A stretch of 30,890 bases of DNA from Candidatus Zixiibacteriota bacterium. Its GTDB lineage: Bacteria > Zixibacteria > MSB-5A5 > RBG-16-43-9. The stretch spans positions 1 to 30,890 of the forward strand of contig JAOUFL010000003.1 in NCBI GenBank assembly GCA_029858245.1, read 5' to 3'. Under the pieces are notes generated by a model. The model saw only the letters and a program-made list of their open reading frames with translations, was not told where the DNA came from and made no database searches. Below, in pieces: positions 7,445 to 16,400 of this stretch. Both the position numbers and the translations under genes were made by a program. How positions within the stretch are numbered: position 1 is the stretch's first letter; each line of letters begins with the position of its first letter.

Positions 7445-8215
7445 ATGGCTGGTGCAACCCTTTTAACTATCATCATCCTTGCGCTTTTCATCCTGGCTAA
7501 TGCGATAAGAATCTTAAGGGAGTACGAGAGAGGTATAATTTTCAGATTGGGCAGATTGATGGGTGCCAAAGGTCCGGGCTTGATCTTGCTGATACCCATA
7601 GTTGACCGCATGGTTAAGGTCAGCTTGAGGGTGGTGACTATGGATGTGCCGTCCCAGGATGTTATCACCCGTGATAACGTAACCGTTAAGGTTAATGCGG
7701 TAATCTACTTTCGGGTGATGGATGCCAGCAAAGCCATTGTAGAAGTTGAGGATTTCCTTTATGCAACCTCTATGATCTCCCAGACTACTTTAAGAAGTGT
7801 TTTAGGACAGGTGGAGTTAGATGACCTGTTATCTAACCGGGAGAAGATAAATCAGCAACTGCAGAAGATAATCGATGACCAGACCGAGCCCTGGGGGATT
7901 AAAGTTTCGGTGGTAGAAGTGAAGAACGTTGACCTGCCTCAGGAGATGCAGAGAGCAATTTCACGACAGGCAGAGGCAGAAAGGTCTAGGAGAGCTAAGG
8001 TTATTCATGCTGAAGGTGAATTTCAAGCCGCAGAGAAAATAGCCCAGGCAGCCAACATCATCGGTAAGACCCCGGTTGGCTTACAGTTGAGATTTTTACA
8101 GACTTTGACAGAGGTAGCAACAGAAAAAAACTCAACTACCATCTTTCCGGTGCCGATTGACCTTTTTACTCCATTTATCAAGAAATTGCAAGCAGAAACC
8201 GAAAAGAATGAATAA
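7445..8215 (+). CDS. Slipin / stomatin-like SPFH-domain membrane protein
   Basis: A 256-residue prokaryotic stomatin (slipin). It has one N-terminal membrane segment (about 4-22), then the SPFH/PHB domain beginning '[13 protein letters not shown]', with '[20 protein letters not shown]', '[13 protein letters not shown]' and '[20 protein letters not shown]'. A coiled-coil stretch follows, and the tail has '[10 protein letters not shown]'. Family knowledge: these form oligomeric membrane scaffolds. The conserved hydrophobic C-terminus is the cleavage substrate of the partner NfeD protease, encoded 12 bp upstream. A strong GGAGGA ribosome binding site lies just before ATG 7445. A stem-loop at 8240 follows the gene. 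Confidence 0.95.
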   Translation: MAGATLLTIIILALFILANAIRILREYERGIIFRLGRLMGAKGPGLILLIPIVDRMVKVSLRVVTMDVPSQDVITRDNVTVKVNAVIYFRVMDASKAIVEVEDFLYATSMISQTTLRSVLGQVELDDLLSNREKINQQLQKIIDDQTEPWGIKVSVVEVKNVDLPQEMQRAISRQAEAERSRRAKVIHAEGEFQAAEKIAQAANIIGKTPVGLQLRFLQTLTEVATEKNSTTIFPVPIDLFTPFIKKLQAETEKNE

Positions 8216-8239
8216 GCAGGTAAGCAAACCTGTAGACCC

Positions 8240-8266
8240 GCAGGGGCAGGTTAATCCTGCCCCTGC
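8240..8266 (+). repeat. Perfect 11-bp stem-loop after the slipin gene (repeat or terminator)
   Basis: Arms GCAGGGGCAGG and CCTGCCCCTGC around TTAAT. It could end the NfeD/slipin transcript, but the following bases (TTGAATTTATTT) are only a weak U tract. The GGGGCA/TGCCCC core resembles the stem at 2875-2912, so it may be another dispersed palindrome. Confidence 0.6.
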
Positions 8267-8308
8267 TTGAATTTATTTAAAAAACAATATATTCCCGATT
8301 TGCCTGTA

Positions 8309-10171
8309 ATGAAGAGACTGTTTCTTTCCATCTTAATTTTGTTTTTAGTATCGTTTTTTATCTCATCAAAAGTAAGCGCCACATATCCAGATGTGGATGA
8401 GTTAAACCGGAAAGTAAGTGAAATTTTAACCCCTGCAGTTTCGGTTCCGGAAAACCTGCCTCCAGATTTTCATCCTGTTTGCGCCACTCCCCATTTTATC
8501 TGGATACCAATTTATGCCAGCCAGCTTGATCTTGATTCCAGGAAGAAATTCCAGGAATCATTTGCACGCCCCGATTCAAGTTACACCGTTCCTGAAAGCA
8601 CCTATAATACACCAAGTGGCAATTTCAAGATACACTTTGTTACCTCTTCTGTTGACTCTGTATATCAATCTCATGTGGATGAATCACCTGCAGACGGGGT
8701 GCCTGATTATGTGAATTTAGTCGGGACTATTCTGGATTATGTATGGGTAAAGGAGGTTGATACCCTGGGCTTCAATCAGCCTCCCAGCGACAGCTGGTAC
8801 ACCTTATATGGTTATGACAATGGCGGGGATGGCAGATACGATGTTTATCTGATGAATCTTGATTATTACTATTTGGGTTATACACAATCTGATTATTCGC
8901 AGGATGATAAATCATATTGCAGCTTTTTTGTTTTGAGAAACGATTACAGCCTTTATGGTATCAACTCCCTGAATTACCTTAAGACAACCGCAGCCCATGA
9001 ATTTTTTCATGCCATCCAGTTTGGATACGATATCTTCGAGCAGGAATACGTGCCTTCTGATACCATCTTTCCATTTCATCCCTACTGGATGGAAATCACT
9101 TCTACCTGGATGGAAGATGTAATTTACGACAATATCAACGATTACGTGGCTTATCTTCCTGCTTTTTACAATTATCCCTGGCTCTCTCTCAAAACTTTCT
9201 CCTACGATTCGGATGACATACCCAGGTATTATCATGCTTATGCCTCCTGCGTCTGGGCTATTTATTTATCCGAGAAGTTCGGAACGGGCATTATAAAAGA
9301 TATCTGGGCAAGATGCGGTCAAACCCGGGGTGATGATGTTTTGAATGTTACGGATTCGATTTTGATAAGCAAGGGCAGCTCCCTGGAACAGGCTTTCAGG
9401 GAGTTTTCGGTCTGGAACTATTATACCAAGGGAAGAGCAGATACCTTAAATTATTATTCGGAAGGTAGTCTTTATCCACTTGTTAAATTTGATTCTTCTC
9501 AGATTCACCACAGCATGCCGGTAAACATTAATTCTGTGCCTTATCCCCCTGAGGTGCTGGGCACAAATTACATAAATTTTGTTGCCGATGAGACCAAAGG
9601 TGGTTTAAACCTTAGCTTCAATGGCGCTGATTTGGCTAAGTGGAAAGTTTCTGTGATTGGACATTCCGTCTCCAGCCCTGAATTTTTTACAGAGTTCAGT
9701 CTTAACACCCTGCAGGATGGCACCGTGGAATTCCATAACTGGAATTTTTATGATAATATAATAATGATACCTGCAGTAGTTACCAAAACTTCCGGCTCTT
9801 TTAACTACAGCTATTCAGCAACATATGACAGCACCCTCACCGAGGTAAAAGACCTTCAAGAGCTGTTACCATATTCTTTTGAACTATCTCAAAACTACCC
9901 GAATCCCTTTAATTCCACAACCATCCTGCCTTTCGAGATTCGTGGTTCACAGTCTATGTATCAAAGCCCCGTTCACACCACCCTTATAATTTATAATATC
10001 CTGGGACAGACAATCAGGACTATGCTTGATCAGGAATTGAAACCTGGTAATTATCAGGTTATCTGGGATGGTAAGGATGACTCTGGTAAAGATGTTTCAT
10101 CCGGTATATACCTCTATCAGTTAAAATCCCGTGATTATACTACTTCAATGAAGATGCTCTTGTTACGTTAA
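8309..10171 (+). CDS. Secreted HExxH metalloprotease with C-terminal sorting domain (MXAN_6640-like)
   Basis: About 620 residues, secreted. A signal peptide (about 1-24, 'LFLSILILFLVSFFI', cleavage near 'KVSA') is followed by a catalytic region with 'AAHEFFHAIQFGYD'; HEFFH at about 230-234 is a complete zincin HExxH motif. 'DGVPDYVNLVGTILDYVW' and 'WMEITSTWMEDVIYD' resemble the MXAN_6640 family of putative metalloproteases (recognised from memory). The last ~85 residues form a FlgD-like/T9SS-type sorting domain: 'LSQNYPNPFNSTT', 'IIYNILGQTIR', 'WDGKDDSGKDVSSGIYLYQL'. The frame is open from TTG 8267, but I chose ATG 8309, which starts directly at the signal peptide; neither start has a good ribosome binding site. 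The substrate is unknown. Confidence 0.85.
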   Translation: MKRLFLSILILFLVSFFISSKVSATYPDVDELNRKVSEILTPAVSVPENLPPDFHPVCATPHFIWIPIYASQLDLDSRKKFQESFARPDSSYTVPESTYNTPSGNFKIHFVTSSVDSVYQSHVDESPADGVPDYVNLVGTILDYVWVKEVDTLGFNQPPSDSWYTLYGYDNGGDGRYDVYLMNLDYYYLGYTQSDYSQDDKSYCSFFVLRNDYSLYGINSLNYLKTTAAHEFFHAIQFGYDIFEQEYVPSDTIFPFHPYWMEITSTWMEDVIYDNINDYVAYLPAFYNYPWLSLKTFSYDSDDIPRYYHAYASCVWAIYLSEKFGTGIIKDIWARCGQTRGDDVLNVTDSILISKGSSLEQAFREFSVWNYYTKGRADTLNYYSEGSLYPLVKFDSSQIHHSMPVNINSVPYPPEVLGTNYINFVADETKGGLNLSFNGADLAKWKVSVIGHSVSSPEFFTEFSLNTLQDGTVEFHNWNFYDNIIMIPAVVTKTSGSFNYSYSATYDSTLTEVKDLQELLPYSFELSQNYPNPFNSTTILPFEIRGSQSMYQSPVHTTLIIYNILGQTIRTMLDQELKPGNYQVIWDGKDDSGKDVSSGIYLYQLKSRDYTTSMKMLLLR

Positions 10172-10202
10172 TTTTCTAAATTTTTTGTAGAGTTACATTG
10201 CT

Positions 10203-12071
10203 ATGCACTCCTCTGCTATTCGAAAAAATAAGAAATTGTTTAACCTGCGTTTCTATTTAAAATTCTTTCAAATCCCCTTCGTCGTTTTAACTTTTATTTT
10301 TTCAACTTCTTTTGCATCTGCTAAGGATTACTCCATAAAATCGGTGGCCATTGATGCACATCTCGATTCCGATGGCAGTATGAAACTGATTGAAAAAAGG
10401 ACCTATAAGTTCGAAGGGCATTTTCGCTGGGCTTCCTATTATTTGCCCACTGAAAATACCGGGGGAATAGTTGATTTCTCTTTGAGCGAGGAAAACAAGC
10501 CTTATCTTAGAAGTAATGTGGAAAAAGAAGGGATTTATCAGTATATAGAATCCCCGAACTTGATTCAGGTGAACTGGTATTATGATGCAGAGAATGAGGA
10601 ACGCACTTTTATTATTTCCTACAGGATTCTGAATGTGGTCAGGTTATATGAAGATGCCGCAGTCCTCTATTACAAGTTCATCGGCACAGGATGGGATAAA
10701 CCATCTGAGGAGGTTAAAGTCACCCTTCTCCCTCCTGAATATATTGACCGTAAAAAAGTAAGAGCCTGGGTACACGGTCCCCTGTGGGGTAAAATAGATA
10801 TCTCCGATCAGGGTGAGATTAAAGCCGATGTTCAAAAATTACCTGCAAACACTTACTGGGAAGTAAGAGCGCTCTACCCCCCTGATTTGTTTCCACGGAT
10901 TAAAACAGCTTTGCCTCAAAAGGTAGTTGCCAATATCCTTGAAGAGGAAAAAACCTGGGCGGATGATTCTAACCGAAAACGGGAAGAGTGGCTTAAAAAA
11001 ACCGAGACTGAAAGAACCCGAAAAAGATATGGCGCCTTGCTGGTTACAGGACTAAGCGGAATCGGTATCTTTATCTGTCTTAATCTATATAACAGGTACG
11101 GCAGAAAGCATAAGGTTCCTTTTCCTGAAACTTTATATTCGGAAATACCCTCAGATACTCCGCCAGCCTTGCTGAGTTACCTTCTATTCTCCGAGCAGAT
11201 CACCGCAGGGGCACTGGTAGGCACAATGCTGGATTTAGCTCACAAAGGATTTTTGAAAATACAGGAAAAGCTGGAGATCAAAAAATCGATTTTCGGGAGT
11301 CATAAAAGCCGTCAATACTTTTTAGAATTAAACCGGGATTTTTATGCGGAGAACAGAATGGCTCTGCAGGGTTTTGAGCAAAGCCTTCTGGATATTATTT
11401 TTAATGAGTTGTCTGAAGGAAAAGATGCTCTGGATTTCAAAACTTTAAGGAAGAGCCGGAATAAATTTATAAAGTGGTTTGCGCAGTGGCAGAAGGAGAT
11501 TAAAAAGATAGGTCAATCCAAAGGTTACTGGGAAAGGGAAAGCTTAAGTGCAATAAATAAATCTTTACTTGTCAGTGGAATACTCCTCTTTATAACTATT
11601 ATCTCTTCGATTTATATCGGAGTATGGGCACTCATACCTGCACTGGTTACAGTTGGCCTTTTTGTTCTGTCTTTTTTCATTCCCAGACGCAGACCGGAAT
11701 ATGAATTAGAAGCCAAGAAATGGTTTGCCCTAAAAAAGTATCTTGCTAAATATCATTTTAGAGAAACTAACAGAGGTTTTCAATATGAAAATATTGGAAA
11801 CTATCTGGTTTACGGAGTGGTTTTAGGTCTCTCCAGAGAGGTTATAAAGAAAATGGCGGAGTTAATACCCAAAGAAGAATATAATAGAGTGATCCCCTGG
11901 TATATTTACGGGGGTGATTATTCGGATTTATCTCCTGCAGGTTTTGCTGAGAGCTTATCTTCGCTTATGAGCACAGCCGCAGCCACTATGAGCTCAGCTA
12001 CCGGCACAGGAGGTGGTGCCTCCGGGGGAGGAGGCGGGGGAGCAGGTGGTTCTGGAGGCGGTGCGGGTTAG
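10203..12071 (+). CDS. DUF2207-family membrane protein with glycine-rich tail
   Basis: A 622-residue protein of unknown function. A signal peptide or anchor (about 20-42) is followed by an extracytoplasmic beta-rich domain (about 43-270; 'HLDSDGSMKLIEKRTYKFEG' is the typical opening of DUF2207). A membrane helix lies at about 276-296, then a charged region with 'PPALLSYLLF' and 'TMLDLAHKGFLKI', two more membrane helices (about 453-493), and a Gly/Ser-rich tail over the last ~18 residues, also usual for the family. It starts 31 bp after the metalloprotease gene on the same strand and could be co-transcribed. The ATG has no evident ribosome binding site. Confidence 0.85.
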   Translation: MHSSAIRKNKKLFNLRFYLKFFQIPFVVLTFIFSTSFASAKDYSIKSVAIDAHLDSDGSMKLIEKRTYKFEGHFRWASYYLPTENTGGIVDFSLSEENKPYLRSNVEKEGIYQYIESPNLIQVNWYYDAENEERTFIISYRILNVVRLYEDAAVLYYKFIGTGWDKPSEEVKVTLLPPEYIDRKKVRAWVHGPLWGKIDISDQGEIKADVQKLPANTYWEVRALYPPDLFPRIKTALPQKVVANILEEEKTWADDSNRKREEWLKKTETERTRKRYGALLVTGLSGIGIFICLNLYNRYGRKHKVPFPETLYSEIPSDTPPALLSYLLFSEQITAGALVGTMLDLAHKGFLKIQEKLEIKKSIFGSHKSRQYFLELNRDFYAENRMALQGFEQSLLDIIFNELSEGKDALDFKTLRKSRNKFIKWFAQWQKEIKKIGQSKGYWERESLSAINKSLLVSGILLFITIISSIYIGVWALIPALVTVGLFVLSFFIPRRRPEYELEAKKWFALKKYLAKYHFRETNRGFQYENIGNYLVYGVVLGLSREVIKKMAELIPKEEYNRVIPWYIYGGDYSDLSPAGFAESLSSLMSTAAATMSSATGTGGGASGGGGGGAGGSGGGAG

Positions 12072-12162
12072 TTCTCTTTTGTAAATTTAATTTCATCTTT
12101 TTCCTGACAGCGACTTCTCAGGATCAGGTTGTCTGTTATTTTAGATCATCTAACTGAAATTT

Positions 12163-12873
12163 ATGAAAGAAAAAATCGAGAGAGAATTCAAGAAACTCTG
12201 CAAGTCTTATAAAAGGAAAGGAGTCATCGGGTTTTCCCCTTTGAAAGAAGCAGAGCTTCATCCCATTCAAAAAAAATATTTACTAAGAAATCTTTCAACT
12301 TTCGATTGGTCAAAACCAATAACCGCCATATCTATCGGAGTATTTTACACCCGTGAGGAGATTAACTCCGTCCCAGACAAATGGGTTACAAAGGGAACAA
12401 ATGAGAACAGCTGGAATATCTATTCACAGGCATGCGGAGAACTTAACCGAATTCTCAATAACATAGCTTCAAATCTTGCTGAAAAATTTGCAGGGATTTC
12501 CGAACAGGCTACAGTAGAAGGTTATACCCGGAAGGTAAAGCAGGTTGAGGAATATTATGGTATTTGTGTTTCTCATCGAGTTTTCGCAGAAGCAGCCGGA
12601 TTGGGCTGGAGAGGAAAATCGGGTTTGATTATCACACCGGAAAATGGTTCGGCTTTAAGGCTCTCTACCATTTTCATCCCTTACGAGATTGAATCTACTG
12701 GAAAAGAATTTCAGGGATGTGGAGATTGTCAGGCTTGCCTTGACATCTGTCCTTTTCTTAAAAATGAAAAAAATTACAGGCAGAATTGCCTCTTACGCTT
12801 GAAAAATGTGGGTTTGCAGAATGAAGTTTGCGGAATCTGCATTCGAATTTGCCGGGAAGCTCTTAAAAAATAA
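12163..12873 (+). CDS. Short QueG-like iron-sulfur protein
   Basis: A 236-residue protein related to epoxyqueuosine reductase and other COG1600 proteins. It keeps 'SHRVFAEAAGLGWRGKSGLI', the conserved QueG cobalamin-region signature, and ends with two ferredoxin-like clusters: 'CGDCQACLDICPF' and 'CGICIRICREALKK', which with nearby Cys can hold two [4Fe-4S] centres. It is much shorter than typical QueG (about 310-380 residues) and lacks the C-terminal HEAT-like part. The N-terminus is also divergent. It may therefore be a corrinoid iron-sulfur reductase with another substrate rather than the tRNA-modifying enzyme. It is intact, and convergent with selB across a MITE-like element. Confidence 0.75.
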   Translation: MKEKIEREFKKLCKSYKRKGVIGFSPLKEAELHPIQKKYLLRNLSTFDWSKPITAISIGVFYTREEINSVPDKWVTKGTNENSWNIYSQACGELNRILNNIASNLAEKFAGISEQATVEGYTRKVKQVEEYYGICVSHRVFAEAAGLGWRGKSGLIITPENGSALRLSTIFIPYEIESTGKEFQGCGDCQACLDICPFLKNEKNYRQNCLLRLKNVGLQNEVCGICIRICREALKK

Positions 12874-12915
12874 TTACCCTCCGAAATAAAAGGTGTATTA
12901 AGTATGTTCAGATGC

Positions 12916-13008
12916 TGTCATTGCGAGGAATGAAATGACGAAGCAATCTGCATATTTTGAAAGGATTGCTTTGGAGTCCCGCCGATGGCGAGACTCCTCG
13001 CAATGACA
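12916..13008. mobile_element. 93-bp MITE-like palindromic element
   Basis: Perfect 14-bp terminal inverted repeats, TGTCATTGCGAGGA (12916-12929) and TCCTCGCAATGACA (12995-13008). Inside them, GAAGCAATC pairs with GATTGCTTT, and GGAGTCCCGCC faces GGCGAGACTCC. The 'GTCATTGCGAGGA ... GAAGCAATC' sequence resembles a widespread non-coding dispersed repeat of environmental bacteria (recognised from memory). It has no ORF. It lies between convergent genes and may end transcription from both sides. Confidence 0.75.
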
Positions 13009-13033
13009 ACAAAATAATTATTCTACATAATCT

Positions 13034-13075
13034 CCTATTACCTATTACCTATCACCTATCACCTATTACCTAAAA
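13034..13075. repeat. 7-bp tandem array overlapping the selB stop codon
   Basis: Five units CCTATTA, CCTATTA, CCTATCA, CCTATCA, CCTATTA and a degenerate sixth (CCTAAAA). The selB stop (13059-13061) lies inside it, and the array encodes the C-terminal 'LGNR'. The same unit forms the array at 18674. Confidence 0.8.
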
Positions 13076-14951
13076 CCCTCTTATCCCCCTCCCTTTGAGT
13101 GATTCCTAACTCATCTAATTTTTCCAAAATCGGAACTGCATATTTGCGTGTAATGTTAAGATACTCCCTTAACTGACTGACTGTGGAAGGTCCTTTTTCT
13201 TTAATGAACATTCTTATTTTTCTGGTTATCTCCTCAAAATCCTCTTTTCTGTAAAGAATCCCCTCCTTTAATTCCACGAGCCTCTCCTGCTGCAGAAGAA
13301 ATAATATTATTTTATGGTTGCCGGGGTTCTCTTTTAGAAGCTCTCCTTTTGTCGGCGGAGATAAAGGGTTTTTCTCGAATTTTCCGAGAATTTCCTGAGC
13401 CAGAGGCGTTTGTTTATCCATCAACTGCGGTTTGTGTTCAGGAAAAGCCAGAAAAATATCTTTCTGGATTAATTTGCCTGTTGATAAAAGATAATCAATC
13501 CCCTCTGAAATCAGCTTTTCTTTATATTTAATCCTTGAAATCAAATCCGAGATACGCAAGCCACTGGCATACGGTTTATCCTTATGCTCTTTCTTTACTC
13601 CTTCCAGGATCAAAGCTAAAAGCTTTTCCCATTTTTCTCTATTTACTACCAGTTTTTTTCTGACAATTATATCTTTATTACTTTCTAAATGATTGATAGC
13701 GGATTCAATTTCCTTATAGCTGAAAACTGAAGCTTTAAGCATACTCTCTATTGGTAAAAAATCTACTTTTTTAAGTTCGGTTCGAATGATTTCAAGTAAA
13801 TCCAAGTTCTCCCTTCGAGTCAGAAAAGAAAGAAGCTCTTTATCCTTCCTCTTGAGCTTCGAGGGGAAAACGTCTAAAATCAAACCTCCACCGAGTGTTC
13901 TCGGTGGTGAGGGCATTCGGAGAATGAAGTGATCTCCTATTCTGCCCAGTACAGGTTCTCTTAATTTAATCCGTGCAAATCCACTCTCACCAGATTCAAA
14001 CTGATCTTTTTGCAGGAGTATTATTCTTCCCAGAATCTCTGAAGTCCCCAGCATAAAAAGGTATTCAGAGCCATTTTTTATAGCAAAGGGAGAACCGGGT
14101 ATCATCTGCACTTTCACATCCAGAAAAGATGTAAGGATGTTCCCTCCTGGATTTACTATAACGTCACCTCTTTGTATTTTTTCCTTTTCGACTCCCATCA
14201 AATTCAAAGCTACTCTTGTTCCTGGACCTGTAAAATCTACCTGCTTTTTATACCTCTGGATATTTTTTATCCTGGTTTTTACTCCCGCGGAAACTATTTC
14301 TACCTCCTCTCCTACCCTGAAAGTGCCATCTATGAGAGTACCGGTGACAATCGTTCCCATCCCTGACATGGTAAAAACCCTGTCTATGTAAAGTCTGGGC
14401 TTGCCTATATCCTCTCTGACCTTAAGTTTTTTGTTCAGGTCCTTAATCTGGTCCTTCAACTCCTCAATGCCGATTCCCTGAGTGGCGGATGTTTTAACTA
14501 CAGCTGCTTTTTCCAGAAAAGTACCTTTTAATTTCTGTTTTATATCCTGCTCCACTAAACCAAGCCACTCTTCCTTTACCAGATCGATTTTATTGATGAC
14601 CACAATACCCTCCCCTACTCCCAGAAGCTCCAGGATTTCTAAATGCTCCTGAGTCTGCGGCATCCAGCCATCGTCAGCTGCGATTACCAAAAGCGCAGCA
14701 TCAATCCCTCCTACCCCTGCTATCATATTCTTCACAAATCTCTCGTGCCCGGGAACGTCCACAATCCCTATTTCAGTCCCCTCCGGGAGTGCGAGCCAGG
14801 CAAAACCCAGGTCTATGGTCATACCCCTTTTCTTCTCCTCTGGCAACCTGTCAGGATCGATCCCGGTAAGAGCCTTAACCAGAAGAGATTTTCCATGATC
14901 TACGTGTCCAGCAGTTCCGATTACGAACATATGAAATTTGGAGTGCATCAT
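13059..14951 (-). CDS. selB: Selenocysteine-specific elongation factor SelB
   Basis: Delivers Sec-tRNA to UGA codons marked by a SECIS hairpin. The 630-residue protein has an EF-Tu-like GTPase domain (G1 'GHVDHGKS' about 15-22, 'RGMTIDLGFA', G3 'DVPGHERF' about 65-72, G4 'NKID' about 120-123). The beta-barrel domains follow, and then the winged-helix C-terminal part (about 380-630) that binds the SECIS RNA. The length is normal. The start is ambiguous: two adjacent ATGs (14951, 14948) lie in a hairpin arm, and a third at 14930 would give 'MFVIGTAGHVDHGK'; none has a clear ribosome binding site. It is the last gene of the selC-selD-selA-selB cassette, 60 bp after selA. The final residues come from a heptamer array. 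Confidence 0.95.
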   Translation of the reverse strand: MMHSKFHMFVIGTAGHVDHGKSLLVKALTGIDPDRLPEEKKRGMTIDLGFAWLALPEGTEIGIVDVPGHERFVKNMIAGVGGIDAALLVIAADDGWMPQTQEHLEILELLGVGEGIVVINKIDLVKEEWLGLVEQDIKQKLKGTFLEKAAVVKTSATQGIGIEELKDQIKDLNKKLKVREDIGKPRLYIDRVFTMSGMGTIVTGTLIDGTFRVGEEVEIVSAGVKTRIKNIQRYKKQVDFTGPGTRVALNLMGVEKEKIQRGDVIVNPGGNILTSFLDVKVQMIPGSPFAIKNGSEYLFMLGTSEILGRIILLQKDQFESGESGFARIKLREPVLGRIGDHFILRMPSPPRTLGGGLILDVFPSKLKRKDKELLSFLTRRENLDLLEIIRTELKKVDFLPIESMLKASVFSYKEIESAINHLESNKDIIVRKKLVVNREKWEKLLALILEGVKKEHKDKPYASGLRISDLISRIKYKEKLISEGIDYLLSTGKLIQKDIFLAFPEHKPQLMDKQTPLAQEILGKFEKNPLSPPTKGELLKENPGNHKIILFLLQQERLVELKEGILYRKEDFEEITRKIRMFIKEKGPSTVSQLREYLNITRKYAVPILEKLDELGITQREGDKRVLGNR

Positions 14952-14964
14952 CCGTGATGATGCA
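14944..14964 (-). promoter_or_regulatory. Hairpin covering the selB start codons
   Basis: Perfect 9-bp stem (TGCATCATC with GATGATGCA, 3-nt centre). On the mRNA both adjacent ATG codons lie in the 3' arm, so folding would hide the start. A translation control role is inference. Confidence 0.5.
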
Positions 14965-15011
14965 TTCTTTAGAAGATAATGGGGTCCAAATTTTTAATCC
15001 CTGCTTTTGTT

Positions 15012-16400
15012 TTATCCCAAAATATTCTTTATTCCCTTGATGACCATCTCGTCCTGTTCCGGGAAAATCGTCCTCAGATCCAGAACTAACCTGTTTTTCT
15101 CTATTCGTCCGATAACAGGATAATCCAGGTTTCGAAATTTCTCAGCTAACATCGCTGCAGGAATTTGAGAATCGATAGTCAATACAACAGTTGGAAAAGT
15201 CTCCCCGGGCAAAGAACCGCCACCTACCGTGCTTTTGCTCTCCCTTAAAGAGACAGAAATTCCAGATTCTTTTAATTTCCCGGAGATTTTCTCCCCTCTC
15301 TTTCTCAATTCATCTAAACTTGTGGAAATCATTTTCCAGACAGGGATGCTCTCCTCTTCTTTTTTAAGATAACATAAAACTACCTGCTCTAAGCCGGCAA
15401 TAACCATCTTATCCAAACGTAAAGCCCGGTAAAGCGGATGCCTTCTAAGAAATTCAACATATTTTCTCTTTCCTACAATAACTCCCGCCTGTGGCCCACC
15501 TAAAAGTTTATCCCCGGAAAAACAAACCAGATCAACACCTGAAGATACCGCATCAGAAATTCTTGGTTCATGCCCTAATCCGTAATCCTCAGTGAAAAGC
15601 ACAGCTCCGCTTCCTAAATCCTCCACCACTATCAAATGGTTTTTCCTGCCCAGATCTACTAACCCCTCCCTTGAAACCTCCTCCACAAATCCAGACATCC
15701 AGAAATTGCTCTTGTGAACCTTTAACAGCATCCTGGTATTTTTATTGATAGCTCTCCGATAATCGGAAAGCGAAGTCCTGTTAGTGGTGCCAACCTCTTT
15801 CATAATCGCACCGCTTTCTGCCAGAATCTCCGGAATCTTGAACCCTCCGCCAATTTGAACCAGCTCACCCCTTGAGATTACAACTTCTTTACCTTTAGCC
15901 AGACCTGAAAGAATCAAGAGAACAGCGCCCGCATTGTTATTCACCACCAGAGCCCCTTCTGCACCCAAAAGCTCGCTCAGCAGTCTCTCTAACAACACCG
16001 TCCTCTCCCCTCTTCTTCCCCTTTTCAGATCATACTCCAAAGATGAATAGCTTTTACTTACCTCTAAAATACGCTTTAAAACATCTTCTCCTATAGGTGC
16101 ACGACCCAGGTTAGTATGGATTACAACCCCTGTTCCGTTTATCACCGGCTTCAAGGAAATAGAAGATAAAGTCTCTAACTCCTCAGTAATTCTCAAAACG
16201 ATTTCATCCCTGGAAAAACTAATCCCTTTTTTTTTGATTTCCTTTCTTATTTCATCTGCTATTTTTCTACTGACCTGGGTTACTAATGGGCGGGAGAGTA
16301 TTGAAATAAACCTCTGTAATTTCTTGGTTTGCAGAATCTCCTCAATACTGGGAATCTGTCTGAGAATTTTACTTTTTACCATGCTACTTTTATTCTGCAT
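15012..16400 (-). CDS. selA: L-seryl-tRNA(Sec) selenium transferase SelA
   Basis: PLP enzyme that converts Ser-tRNA(Sec) to Sec-tRNA(Sec) using selenophosphate. 462 residues, the normal bacterial length. The N-terminal tRNA-binding domain starts 'LRQIPSIEEIL'. 'NGTGVVIHTNLGRAP' and 'LVVNNNAGAVLL' follow, then the PLP-lysine motif 'SGDKLLGGPQAG' (Lys about 298), 'HPLYRALRLDKM' and a conserved C-terminal domain. Two starts are possible: ATG 16400 (25-bp overlap with selD) or ATG 16382, which overlaps the selD stop as ATGGTAA and gives the more usual N-terminus; neither has a clear ribosome binding site. Either way, translation is probably coupled to selD. The partner gene selB follows. Confidence 0.96.
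   Translation of the reverse strand: MQNKSSMVKSKILRQIPSIEEILQTKKLQRFISILSRPLVTQVSRKIADEIRKEIKKKGISFSRDEIVLRITEELETLSSISLKPVINGTGVVIHTNLGRAPIGEDVLKRILEVSKSYSSLEYDLKRGRRGERTVLLERLLSELLGAEGALVVNNNAGAVLLILSGLAKGKEVVISRGELVQIGGGFKIPEILAESGAIMKEVGTTNRTSLSDYRRAINKNTRMLLKVHKSNFWMSGFVEEVSREGLVDLGRKNHLIVVEDLGSGAVLFTEDYGLGHEPRISDAVSSGVDLVCFSGDKLLGGPQAGVIVGKRKYVEFLRRHPLYRALRLDKMVIAGLEQVVLCYLKKEEESIPVWKMISTSLDELRKRGEKISGKLKESGISVSLRESKSTVGGGSLPGETFPTVVLTIDSQIPAAMLAEKFRNLDYPVIGRIEKNRLVLDLRTIFPEQDEMVIKGIKNILG

Noticed and set aside
8267..8308. TTG 8267 as start of the metalloprotease
   Set aside because: It abuts the stem-loop at 8240-8266, has no ribosome binding site and would place 14 extra residues before a standard signal peptide.
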